NCBI GenBank assembly: GCA_965651255.1 | Contig: CBFGRU010000136.1 | Coordinates: forward strand, 1 to 8,111 | DNA: 8,111 nucleotides | Origin: CBFGRU01 sp965651255 | Lineage (GTDB): Bacteria > Planctomycetota > Phycisphaerae > Phycisphaerales > SM1A02 | Direction: 5' to 3' | Shown: positions 1 to 6,306 of the stretch, piece after piece | How the letters are laid out: each line of letters begins with the position of its first letter | Numbering within the stretch: position 1 is the stretch's first letter | Position numbers and translations under genes: made by a program | The notes under the pieces: model-generated | What the model saw: only the letters and a program-made list of their open reading frames with translations | The model's database searches: none | What the model was told of the DNA's origin: nothing

Positions 1-464
1 GGTCGACTCGGCGCAACTGCTTCAATGGCAGGATGTTTGGCCAGGTCGGAGAGAGGCATCGACCGCAGATCGGCGGTGTGTTCACGCAACTGATCGCGCA
101 GTCGCGCGGGCGTGGCCTTGCGCAGATCGCCCCAAAGTTTCGGCGGCGCAAAAATTTCGATCATCGGAATCCGGTGCTCTTTGACCTTCTTCTCAATCCA
201 GGCCGCCAGATCCTTGGCAAAGCGCTGACGCCGATCAGCCACCTGGGTGACCGGACTCTGATAGGTGCTGCGACCCTGCGCCGCTCGCGCGGGTTTGCCG
301 CCGAGGTCGTGGGACTCCCAGTCGTTCTCGATCGCATCACGTTCTTCCAGGTGACACCAGCCCTGAGGCGGCTTGCGCGTGCATTCGAGCAGCCGGCCGC
401 CTTCCAGATCCGCCACCAGGACCCAGTGGGATGAATCGTTCTGACGTTGGTGACCGTTGAGCAT
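1..464 (-). CDS. Host attachment family protein (PF10116-like), 3' end outside window
   Basis: The minus strand reads open for 154 codons from ATG at 464 to the window edge, so the C-terminus is missing. A clean Shine-Dalgarno AAGGAG sits 5 bases upstream, which fixes the start. The protein has the pattern of the family annotated 'protein required for attachment to host cells'. An N-terminal strand with WVLVAD and GGRLLE (residues 14-27) is followed by a variable acidic/polar stretch. Then come a helix with FAKDLAAWIEKKV (82-94), a second core strand ending in APPKLWGDLRKA (106-117), and a terminal segment (120-146) with the family's closing 'L..L....L..H' look. The fold has been linked to archaeo-eukaryotic release-factor-like (baeRF) domains; the real biochemical role is not established. 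It is soluble, with no signal peptide. The neighbour on the left is unseen, and the upstream gene is divergent across a long gap. The family assignment is by recognised pattern, not by search. Confidence 0.8.
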   Translation of the reverse strand, partial: MLNGHQRQNDSSHWVLVADLEGGRLLECTRKPPQGWCHLEERDAIENDWESHDLGGKPARAAQGRSTYQSPVTQVADRRQRFAKDLAAWIEKKVKEHRIPMIEIFAPPKLWGDLRKATPARLRDQLREHTADLRSMPLSDLAKHPAIEAVAPSR

Positions 465-891
465 AAGGTCTCCTTGAGTTGTCTATCAATACAATTGAAT
501 ACGTGACCCGCGCGCCCGGCGCACGACATCATCCGCATCAGCGGGTGCTCGATCGCGATGGCGCGGTGCTGGAGAAATCCACGATGTGGGCGCTGCAATG
601 ACTCGAACTCCCGCCGGGTCGATGGCGCCCGTTCGCAGGGGCTTGCCACCCGACCGTCGCCATCGCATCGTCATCATGCGCCCGACTGGTCCCACGACTC
701 TTACCATACCACAACTTTCACTCGATCCAACGGGAAACTCACCGGTACTTGGTGAACCGCCGGCAGAGCCGCTTTTCGTGTTGATTTCATCGCGTTTTCT
801 GGACGTATCGCCCGCCCATCCGGTAGGATTGAACGCGCGGCGGTGACTGTTCCGCCCGCCCAATCACCCGTCGCGGTGCAGGAGCGATCTC
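465..891. other. Intergenic region between divergent genes, no gene recognised
   Basis: This gap separates the minus-strand host-attachment gene from the plus-strand dioxygenase, so it must hold both promoters. Short open frames exist on both strands, but none has a Shine-Dalgarno sequence, a recognisable protein or a composition like the neighbours. An AT-richer patch near the minus-strand start contains a 5-3-5 inverted repeat, TCAAT-ACA-ATTGA, at 486-498. On the plus strand, TAGGAT at 824-829 is a possible -10 box for the dioxygenase but lacks a convincing -35. A T-loop-like string near 600-615 (minus strand) does not fold into a tRNA. Nothing else is seen. Confidence 0.6.
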
Positions 892-1521
892 ATGCCCCAA
901 TCAACCGCCCCGTCCGCTTCCACCCGTTCGGGCGAAGCCGTGCATCCGGAACGTACCAGCGTTCTTCCCCCGATTCACCTGATGAAGTGGGTCGAAGCGC
1001 ACAAGGCCGATTTCAAGCCACCCGTCGGCAACAAGTATCTCTACGACGGTGAAGACTTCTTCATCATGATCATCGGCGGGCCGAACGCGCGCAACGACTT
1101 CCACCAGACCAACTCCGAAGAGTTCTTCATTCAGCTCAAGGGCGACATCGTCGTCACCGTGCGCGAGGATGGAAAACTTCGGCACGTGCCCATCCGCGAG
1201 GGTGAGACGTTTTTCATTCCCGGCAACGTGCCGCACTCGCCCCAGCGCCCGCCGGGCACGGTGGGGCTGGTCGTCGAGCGCCGCCGCCCCGAAGGTGAGA
1301 CCGAGCATCTGCAGTTCTATTGCCCGAACTGCGAGGAACTCGTCTACGACAAAGAGTTTGACTGCCGCGACATCGTCGAGCACTTCGCGCAGGCGATGGA
1401 AGAGTTCTGGGCCGATGAGGAACTCTCGACATGCAGGAACTGCAGCACGCGCATCACCAGGGCCAAGCGCATCAAGCGAATTGTCTTCGAGCCCGAAGTG
1501 CGCATCGAACGCGAGGATTGA
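892..1521 (+). CDS. nbaC: 3-hydroxyanthranilate 3,4-dioxygenase
   Basis: This enzyme opens the ring of 3-hydroxyanthranilate with O2 to give 2-amino-3-carboxymuconate semialdehyde. The product leads to quinolinate/NAD or to 2-aminomuconate degradation. It is a cytosolic cupin with non-haem Fe(II). Compared from memory with the Cupriavidus enzyme, all key residues are present: Fe ligands His71, Glu77 and His115; substrate contacts Arg67, Pro117, Arg119 and Glu129; and a second rubredoxin-like metal site from Cys144/Cys147 and Cys181/Cys184. The motifs GGPNAR, EEFF, HSPQRP and YCPNC are plain. At 209 residues it is longer than the roughly 175-residue bacterial enzymes, with about 24 extra residues before the conserved PPIHLMKW and a charged C-terminal extension. 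The start is supported by GGAG 7 bases upstream. No other kynurenine-pathway gene lies in the window, so whether it serves NAD synthesis or tryptophan breakdown cannot be told here. The symbol follows the bacterial 2-nitrobenzoate/kynurenine pathway name. Confidence 0.95.
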   Translation: MPQSTAPSASTRSGEAVHPERTSVLPPIHLMKWVEAHKADFKPPVGNKYLYDGEDFFIMIIGGPNARNDFHQTNSEEFFIQLKGDIVVTVREDGKLRHVPIREGETFFIPGNVPHSPQRPPGTVGLVVERRRPEGETEHLQFYCPNCEELVYDKEFDCRDIVEHFAQAMEEFWADEELSTCRNCSTRITRAKRIKRIVFEPEVRIERED

Positions 1522-1530
1522 CTCCGCTTC

Positions 1531-1550
1531 GCCCCACAATTTTGTGGGGC
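1531..1550. repeat. Perfect hairpin after the dioxygenase gene
   Basis: GCCCCACA and TGTGGGGC form an 8-bp perfect stem around ATTT, starting 9 bases after the dioxygenase stop. The position suits a transcription terminator, but no T-tract follows on either strand. It could therefore be a factor-dependent or mRNA-stabilising hairpin, or a dispersed palindrome. Its sequence is unrelated to the REP hairpins found later in the window. Confidence 0.75.
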
Positions 1551-1636
1551 AACCGTCCGACATTCCGACGCGCTACCACTTCGCTGCGACCGTTCCATCA
1601 CCCGATGCGCCATCGTTCGATCGGAAGACGCCACGC

Positions 1637-2191
1637 ATGCCCAATCATCCCTTGCGTCCGCCCGACATCGCGCAGATGCTGTCGCTGCTGGATGCACACG
1701 AGGTCACGTTCCTCGTGGCCGGCTCCGTCGCGGCCATGCTCTACGGCGTGGATCTCGGCCGAGAGCCGGGCGATCTCGATGTCATTCCCGCGACCGACCG
1801 GGCCAATCTCGAACGCCTCGCGCGCGTGATCGGCGAACTCGAAGCGTCCATCACCGACCTCGGCGAGTGGACCACGACCGAGGAAGGCGAGCAGAAGTGG
1901 ATTCAGCACGAGGCAACGCCCGAAGAACTCGCGGCGTGGCTGCCCGACCCGGATGACCTCAGCACTTTCGACCACCTCATGCACACGCGGCTGGGAAACT
2001 TCGATGTCGTGCCGCGCATTGCCGGGACGTACGACGAGTTGCTGCCGCGGACGACGATCATCCGCGCGTTCGGCCGTTCGGTGCGCATCGCGTCGATCAC
2101 CGATCTGCTTGAACGATTGACCATTCCCCGCCGCACGAAAGACCGTGCGCGGGTCGAACAGCTCCGCGCACGGCAGCGCGGTGAATGTTGA
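1637..2191 (+). CDS. Nucleotidyltransferase-fold protein of unknown role
   Basis: This is a 184-residue soluble protein with the pattern of the DNA polymerase beta-like (MNT/AbiEii-type) nucleotidyltransferase superfamily. A helix (residues 8-21) precedes the strand FLVAG and the Gly29-Ser30 motif. These are followed by Asp46-Leu-Asp48 in a 'R-PGDLDV' context, typical of the two metal-binding acids. A third acid is likely Asp123 in NFDVVP. The C-terminal half (148-177) has the usual 'V.I.S..DLLE.....R.KDR.R...L' pattern seen in DUF6036/AbiEii-like relatives. The start at 1637 has a weak GGAAG 9-10 bases upstream; a much longer in-frame opening upstream only shadows the dioxygenase. It lies 115 bases downstream of the dioxygenase on the same strand, with a hairpin between, so co-transcription is uncertain. 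No partner gene of an AbiE-like or HEPN/MNT toxin-antitoxin pair is adjacent: the next gene is convergent after 21 bases. Substrate and target are unknown. Confidence 0.75.
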   Translation: MPNHPLRPPDIAQMLSLLDAHEVTFLVAGSVAAMLYGVDLGREPGDLDVIPATDRANLERLARVIGELEASITDLGEWTTTEEGEQKWIQHEATPEELAAWLPDPDDLSTFDHLMHTRLGNFDVVPRIAGTYDELLPRTTIIRAFGRSVRIASITDLLERLTIPRRTKDRARVEQLRARQRGEC

Positions 2192-2212
2192 AGTGCGCGT
2201 TCCCGCAACAAC

Positions 2213-2791
2213 TCAGTCGCTGAACGTTTCTTTCGGCAGGTAATCGAACTTCTGCCCGCCGACGGACGCTTCCACCATCAGGCCGGCTTCTCCGGCGGTG
2301 AAGACCATGACGCCGTTCGTGTACTTGGCGTTTGCACCGGCTCCGGCGGTGGCGGCGACGGCGCTCATCTGCGCGGCGAACTCGAGGGTGCCCGCTTTCA
2401 ACTCATCCAGCGGTCCGGACGTCTGGAAGAAAATCAACTCGCTGTACGCCTGTCCGCCGAACTGAAAGCCGATCGTGCCCTGCGTGATATCCGCGTAGCC
2501 GATCATCTCGCCGTTCTCGAACACTTCACCCCGGCCGTACGCGCCGCCGATCACCCACGCGCCTTTGCCGACGGTGGGAAAGACGGCGTAGCCGCGCGAA
2601 TTCTGAAAGTGTTCTGCAAGCGTCGGGTCCGACGCCTTGAACTTCGCCACGGTGGAAAGCACCGCTTCGTGCAACGCCGCGCGGTCCGCCGCCGTCTTCG
2701 GCGCGGTTGAGCATCCGGTCATCATGACGATGACGAGCAGAAGCGCGGCGATGGGAAGCAGCGTGCAACGGGTGGAATACATGGTTGTCAT
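2213..2791 (-). CDS. SYLF/YSC84-domain lipoprotein
   Basis: This is a 192-residue predicted lipoprotein. The N-terminus has Arg8, a hydrophobic run (residues 11-24) and a lipobox-like MTGC with Cys27 as the lipidation site. The rest (about 45-187) is one SYLF (Ysc84, PF04366) domain. Its hallmarks are SRGYAVFPTVGKGAW, a Gly-rich GGAYGRGEVFENG, the TQGTIGFQFGGQAYSELIFF core, a TAGAGANA stretch and the end motif EASVGGQKFDY. SYLF domains bind phospholipids or membranes in eukaryotes; in bacteria such lipoproteins are envelope proteins of unclear function. The start at 2791 is chosen because it gives a complete signal peptide and has AAGGAG 9 bases upstream; an in-frame extension to 2890 would bury the signal. 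The ATG overlaps the methyltransferase stop (ATGA), suggesting translational coupling. The 3' end is convergent with the nucleotidyltransferase gene after 21 bases. Confidence 0.92.
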   Translation of the reverse strand: MTTMYSTRCTLLPIAALLLVIVMMTGCSTAPKTAADRAALHEAVLSTVAKFKASDPTLAEHFQNSRGYAVFPTVGKGAWVIGGAYGRGEVFENGEMIGYADITQGTIGFQFGGQAYSELIFFQTSGPLDELKAGTLEFAAQMSAVAATAGAGANAKYTNGVMVFTAGEAGLMVEASVGGQKFDYLPKETFSD

Positions 2792-3807
2792 GACGGGCGT
2801 CTCCTTCGTGTCCGACGCGCTGCACCGCGGAGGCGACGCTTGGCGTTGAGCGAAAGTATATCCTCGATGGATGGTGAATACCCCGGACAAAGCTTCAGCA
2901 CGCCGAACTCGATGGACAATCGCTGCTCGCGAAGACTCCTGAGCACGTTGTCAATCATCTGCGGAAACGCAGCGCCGAACACCATGTTCAGTGACATGTG
3001 CGGCAATGCGGCGGAAGGGGCGCGACGATCGGGCGGCGTCTGAGCGCGCTGTTGCTGCCGCTTGATCCAGGCGATGGTGTTTCGATTCCAGTTCTGCCAC
3101 CGCTGGTAGACGAATCCTGACCTGCACAGCGATGATGGCAACAGGTAGCCGCGGTGAAGGGGGTTCATCGTCGCGTCCTGCGCCCACGGAACCGGAAAGT
3201 AGGCGAGGGGCCTCTGACCTGCCACGACCTCATGTATCACCAACCGGCCACCGCCTTTGAGCAGGTTGGACAGTGATGCGATGAACCGCCGGAGGGACGC
3301 TTTCGGAATGTTCATGAGAACGTGCTGAAGCCAGATGACATCGAATGACTTCGGAGGCAGATCGAGCTTGAGTGCATTCCCCGCGCGAATCTCAACGCGG
3401 TCTGCAAGTCCGGCCGCGCGCGTGAGCTGATCACCGACTCGCCGATAGATGGGGTTGATTTCAATACCGGTCACCCGACAACCGGTCCGCTGGGCGAGCA
3501 CCCGCGCCGGCCCGCCGAATCCGCAGCCGATATCGAGTACGTGATCCTTCGAGGTCATCTGCGCCAGGTCAGCCAGACGCTCCGTCATGGCCAATCCGCC
3601 GAGGTGAAACTGGTCGAGTCCGGCGAAATCCTTCAGCGTCAACCTTCCACGGGCCTGGCGCAGATGATCAAGCATCTCCGCGACCTTCGCTTCAAGGTCG
3701 GTGAGGCCCGCGGGCGGCTCGATTCGATGGGACGGGTCGTGCAGCACGAGCATCATGCTACCGGCTTCGCTGGCGGGAGACACTCTTCCCGGACGGTGGC
3801 GTCCCAT
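2788..3807 (-). CDS. Class I SAM-dependent methyltransferase
   Basis: This cytosolic methyltransferase has a Rossmann core. SAM-binding motif I is VLDIGCGFGGPARVLA (residues 90-105). The ribose-binding acid is Glu116 in TGIEINP. Motif III is FDVIWLQHVLMNI (155-167), followed by LLKGGGRLVIHEV (182-194). The segment LDQFHLGG (64-71) before motif I and the 'GGPAR' form resemble small-molecule methyltransferases of the glycine/sarcosine or phosphoethanolamine N-methyltransferase and sterol/quinone groups. The acceptor cannot be named from this. A helical C-terminal region (235-305) may form the acceptor lid. The last 16 residues are very Arg-rich and overlap the leader of the lipoprotein gene, so they may be unstructured. 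The start at 3807 has a purine-rich GGGGGAAAGG just upstream; ATG at 3756 (Met18) is a reasonable alternative, since the first 17 residues look non-conserved. It is divergent from the mutase gene (56 bases) and its stop overlaps the SYLF start by 4 bases. Confidence 0.88.
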   Translation of the reverse strand: MGRHRPGRVSPASEAGSMMLVLHDPSHRIEPPAGLTDLEAKVAEMLDHLRQARGRLTLKDFAGLDQFHLGGLAMTERLADLAQMTSKDHVLDIGCGFGGPARVLAQRTGCRVTGIEINPIYRRVGDQLTRAAGLADRVEIRAGNALKLDLPPKSFDVIWLQHVLMNIPKASLRRFIASLSNLLKGGGRLVIHEVVAGQRPLAYFPVPWAQDATMNPLHRGYLLPSSLCRSGFVYQRWQNWNRNTIAWIKRQQQRAQTPPDRRAPSAALPHMSLNMVFGAAFPQMIDNVLRSLREQRLSIEFGVLKLCPGYSPSIEDILSLNAKRRLRGAARRTRRRRPS

Positions 3808-3849
3808 CCTTTCCCCCGTTTCTTTGCCGAATCGGGCTTCTGCCCCGCG

Positions 3850-3855
3850 TAGAAT
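3850..3855 (+). promoter_or_regulatory. Candidate -10 box for a leaderless mutase mRNA
   Basis: TAGAAT matches the -10 consensus at 5 of 6 positions and ends 8 bases before the mutase ATG, where no Shine-Dalgarno sequence is seen. A transcript from it would begin at or within two bases of the start codon. The only -35-like string, TTGCCG at 3824-3829, is 20 bases upstream, which is too far for a standard promoter. Confidence 0.4.
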
Positions 3856-3863
3856 GAGCCACT

Positions 3864-5594
3864 ATGAGCACGCTCAATCGATCCGCAACCGACCGACCCG
3901 ATGAAGCCATCGAACGCCGGCCGAGTGATGGCCACCCCCATCTTTCGACCCGCGCCCACACTCGCCGCGAGGTCGATCCGGAGACGGTGACGATTTCCGG
4001 CTACGTGGTTGATCAGCGCTACGGCCCGAACACGGTGGAAACGATCGACCCGACCGACGCGACGAAACCGCATCCGCGGATCGGCGAGCCGGGCACGTTC
4101 CCCTACACGCGCGGCGTGCACGAAACCATGTACCGCTCGCGCCTGTGGACCATGCGCCAGTTTGCGGGCTTCGGCTCGGCTGATGACACCAACAAGCGGT
4201 TCAAGTACCTGCTCGAGAACGCGAAGGGCACGAAGGCGAACACCGGCCTTTCGACCGCGTTCGACTTGCCCACGCTGATGGGCCGCGATTCGGATGATCC
4301 GCTCTCCGCGGGCGAGGTCGGGCGCTGCGGCGTGGCGATCTCCACCATCGACGACATGCACCGCCTGTACGCGGACATTCCGATCGATGAGGTCACCGTC
4401 AGTCAGACGATCAACGGGCCCGCGGCCGTCATCTGGGCGATGTACATCGCCATGGCGCAGGAGCGCGGCATCGACACCGCGAAACTCGGCGGCACGCTGC
4501 AGAACGACATCCTCAAAGAGTTCCACGCGCAGAATGAGTTCATCTATCCGCCCGAAGCGAGCGTGAAGCTCGTCGTGGACACGATCGAGTACGCTACGCA
4601 GTACCTGCCGCGCTGGAACAGCGTGTCGATCTCCGGCTACCACATTCGTGAAGCGGGCTCGACCGCCACGCAGGAACTCGCGTTCACGCTGCGCGACGGC
4701 ATGGAATACGTTGAAGCGGCGATCAAGCGCGGGCTCGATGTCGATTCGTTCGCGCCGCGACTGTCGTTCTTCTTCAACAGCCACAACGAGTTCTTTGAAG
4801 AAATCTGCAAGCTCCGCGCTGCCCGCCGCATCTGGGCGCACGCGATGCGCGATCGGTACGGCGCGAAGAACGACCGATCGCTTCTCATGCGTACGCATGT
4901 GCAGACGGCCGGGTGCTCGCTCACCGAGCAGCAGCCGCTGAACAACATCGTGCGCGTTGCTTATCAGGCGATGGCGGGCGTGCTCGGCGGGTGTCAGTCC
5001 CTGCACACCGACTCGATGGACGAAACGCTGGGACTGCCGACGGAGACGGCGGTGCGCGTCGCGCTGCGCACGCAGCAGATTCTCGCGCACGAAACCGGCG
5101 TGCACCGCACGGTCGATCCGCTCGGCGGGTCGTGGTATGTCGAGGCGCTCACCGACCAGATGGAAGCCGATGGCAACGCGATCATCCACGAGATCGACGA
5201 CATGGGCGGTGTGGTTGAAGGCATCCACAAGGGCTATTTCCGCCGGTCGATCGCGGAGGCGAGTTACCGCTTCGGCCAGGAGATGGAAGCGGGCGACCGC
5301 ATCATCGTGGGCATGAACGCCTACACCGAAGGAAACGACGACCGCAGCGTCGAGATTCTGCAGATCTCGCACGAAGTCGAGGTCGAGCAGAACAAGCGGC
5401 TGGAGTCGTTCCGCGCGAATCGCTCGATGGACGAGGTGAACCGCGCGCTCGATGCGATTCGCGAGGCGGCACGGAAGGATGCAAACGTCATGCCCGCGCT
5501 GATCGACGGCGCGCACAAGAAGTGCACGCTCGGCGAAATGGTGCAGGCAATGGCGGATGTCTACGGACGATATACGGGCGGGCCGGAGTGGTAG
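3864..5594 (+). CDS. icmA: Acyl-CoA mutase large subunit, isobutyryl-CoA mutase type
   Basis: This is the catalytic (TIM-barrel) subunit of a coenzyme-B12-dependent acyl-CoA mutase. Family motifs run through its length: GTFPYTRGVHETMYRSR (77-93), TMRQFAGFG (96-104), FDLPT (133-137), QNDILKEF (213-220), SISGYHIREAG (255-265), FAPRLSFFF (296-304), QTAG (347-350), QSLHT (378-382) and DPLGGSWYVE (418-427). His260 matches the catalytic His244 of the Propionibacterium enzyme. The residue matching Tyr89 is Phe100 and that matching Arg207 is Gln223. Phe plus Gln is the published isobutyryl-CoA mutase pair, while Tyr plus Arg marks methylmalonyl-CoA mutase. Ala132 replaces the Asp of 2-hydroxyisobutyryl-CoA mutase. 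The protein stops at 576 residues and has no DxHxxG B12-binding domain, so it needs a separate small subunit, which is not in the window. About five extra residues lie between Phe100 and the conserved GLS (128-130) compared with the Propionibacterium protein. The mutase fold is certain; the substrate assignment is inferred. Confidence 0.85.
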   Translation: MSTLNRSATDRPDEAIERRPSDGHPHLSTRAHTRREVDPETVTISGYVVDQRYGPNTVETIDPTDATKPHPRIGEPGTFPYTRGVHETMYRSRLWTMRQFAGFGSADDTNKRFKYLLENAKGTKANTGLSTAFDLPTLMGRDSDDPLSAGEVGRCGVAISTIDDMHRLYADIPIDEVTVSQTINGPAAVIWAMYIAMAQERGIDTAKLGGTLQNDILKEFHAQNEFIYPPEASVKLVVDTIEYATQYLPRWNSVSISGYHIREAGSTATQELAFTLRDGMEYVEAAIKRGLDVDSFAPRLSFFFNSHNEFFEEICKLRAARRIWAHAMRDRYGAKNDRSLLMRTHVQTAGCSLTEQQPLNNIVRVAYQAMAGVLGGCQSLHTDSMDETLGLPTETAVRVALRTQQILAHETGVHRTVDPLGGSWYVEALTDQMEADGNAIIHEIDDMGGVVEGIHKGYFRRSIAEASYRFGQEMEAGDRIIVGMNAYTEGNDDRSVEILQISHEVEVEQNKRLESFRANRSMDEVNRALDAIREAARKDANVMPALIDGAHKKCTLGEMVQAMADVYGRYTGGPEW

Positions 5595-5602
5595 AGCGCC
5601 GC

Positions 5603-5636
5603 GAGCCGCGTCATCCCCGACGCGGTTTCGTGCGAC
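5603..5636 (-). repeat. iREP copy 1 (left of the RAYT gene)
   Basis: A 34-base repeat, 32 of 34 identical to the copy at 6228-6261. A 7-bp stem CCGCGTC (5606-5612) / GACGCGG (5619-5625) surrounds the 6-base loop ATCCCC. Read on the minus strand it starts CGAAACCGCG and ends GGCTC, the same layout as the REP copies, so it is their inverted relative. On the plus strand the stem is followed by TTTCGT, 8 bases after the mutase stop, so it may also end mutase transcription. Confidence 0.85.
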
Positions 5637-5682
5637 GTCGGTCGGTTGTTGTCTGCGCGAAGCACGAAGAAGGGAGATCGAA

Positions 5683-5715
5683 AGAAACCGCCGCGGGGAC
5701 GCGGCGGCTCGCTTT
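5683..5715 (+). repeat. REP copy 1 (left of the RAYT gene)
   Basis: A 33-base repeat, 32 of 33 identical to 6307-6339. A perfect 8-bp stem CCGCCGCG (5688-5695) / CGCGGCGG (5700-5707) is closed by GGGA, a GNRA-type tetraloop. It is preceded by GAAA, a candidate for the tetranucleotide that RAYT proteins read next to the hairpin. On the minus strand it lies 9 bases beyond the RAYT stop and is followed by TTTCTTTC, like an intrinsic terminator. Confidence 0.88.
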
Positions 5716-5724
5716 CGGATATCT

Positions 5725-6201
5725 CTATACGCGTTGACGCTCAATGTAGCGAACGACATTCACGCGGTATGACGCGTCCCTTACGGCGATCGTTGATCCG
5801 CCCGACGCCCACCATCTGCCGGATTCGGGCTTGGTCCACCGCCTGTTCAGTTCCTGCGTCAACCACCGTTTGAGAAGCTCTCGCACCCGTTTGCCGTGAA
5901 TCTCTGAAGGGATTGCAACAAGGATGTGAACGTGATCGCGCTCGGCAGCGCACACGATCAGCGTCCATCCGCCATGTTCGCAGATTGCGGGAAGTACCTT
6001 TTCGATGAATCGGCGCTGCTCGCGGTTGAAACTCACCGGTGTACCGCGCAGACGATTTCGTTCCCACGTCTCCCTCGATTGCTTTACTTCAACGAATGGT
6101 TCGCCGCGTTGATTCTGCGCACGCTCCACGGTGAGTCGTTCTCCGCCGTGCAACCTCGCCCCGTATGTTCCCCAAGTGATGTGCCACTCCGTTATCGACA
6201 T
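5725..6201 (-). CDS. REP-associated tyrosine transposase (RAYT, Y1/HUH family)
   Basis: This is a 158-residue Y1-type single-strand nuclease of the IS200/IS605 superfamily, REP-associated group (TnpA_REP). The N-terminal strand EWHITWGTYGARL (5-17) is typical of this group. The HUH metal-binding motif is His90-Val-His92 in ERDHVHILV. The segment SGRWWASGGST (127-137) and the helix with Tyr152 in VVRYIERQ place the likely catalytic tyrosine near the C-terminus. Family members cut and join single-stranded DNA at REP hairpins and are thought to spread them; they are usually single-copy, domesticated genes. Here matching hairpins lie on both sides. The frame is intact, so activity is possible. 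The start at 6201 is chosen because it begins just before the conserved N-terminus. Upstream in-frame ATGs at 6225 and 6267 would run into or through the right iREP. There is no Shine-Dalgarno sequence, but TACACT lies 9 bases before the ATG. Confidence 0.9.
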   Translation of the reverse strand: MSITEWHITWGTYGARLHGGERLTVERAQNQRGEPFVEVKQSRETWERNRLRGTPVSFNREQRRFIEKVLPAICEHGGWTLIVCAAERDHVHILVAIPSEIHGKRVRELLKRWLTQELNRRWTKPESGRWWASGGSTIAVRDASYRVNVVRYIERQRV

Positions 6202-6210
6202 GTCGATGCG

Positions 6211-6216
6211 AGTGTA
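6211..6216 (-). promoter_or_regulatory. Candidate -10 box for the RAYT gene
   Basis: On the minus strand TACACT (4 of 6 to consensus, with TA and the final T) ends 9 bases before the chosen RAYT ATG, and no Shine-Dalgarno sequence is present. The expected -35 area falls inside the right iREP hairpin (6231-6250), so transposase binding there could affect expression. No good -35 hexamer is seen. Confidence 0.35.
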
Positions 6217-6227
6217 ACACGACATGT

Positions 6228-6261
6228 GAGCCGCGTCGTCCTCGACGCGGTTTCGTGCGAC
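6228..6261 (-). repeat. iREP copy 2 (right of the RAYT gene)
   Basis: Second copy of the 34-base repeat at 5603-5636. The stem CCGCGTC (6231-6237) / GACGCGG (6244-6250) is unchanged; the only two differences fall in the loop, here GTCCTC. It sits directly upstream of the RAYT start, overlapping the expected promoter. Confidence 0.85.
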
Positions 6262-6306
6262 AATCACCGGGATTCATGTCGCAATCGACGTACAGGTTCA
6301 TTCGGG

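Noticed and set aside
590..720. Possible tRNA on the minus strand (GTTCGAG-like T-loop)
   Set aside because: The five bases on each side of the loop do not pair, and no acceptor stem or anticodon arm could be drawn.
901..1563. 220-codon minus-strand frame opposite the dioxygenase
   Set aside because: The dioxygenase on the plus strand has every catalytic residue and a ribosome binding site; the antisense frame has neither.
1169..1636. Long N-terminal extension of the nucleotidyltransferase
   Set aside because: The extension lies in another frame of the dioxygenase gene, is Arg/Ser/Ala-rich without motifs, and the fold starts after 1637.
4103..4396. Small antisense frames within the mutase gene
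   Set aside because: They lack ribosome binding sites and recognisable domains and follow from codon bias of the real gene.
3753..5759. 668-codon open frame on the minus strand opposite the mutase gene
   Set aside because: It mirrors the mutase codons in a GC-rich gene, has Arg/His/Val-heavy composition, no known domain, and runs through the iREP/REP repeats and the 3' end of the transposase. It is an antisense shadow.
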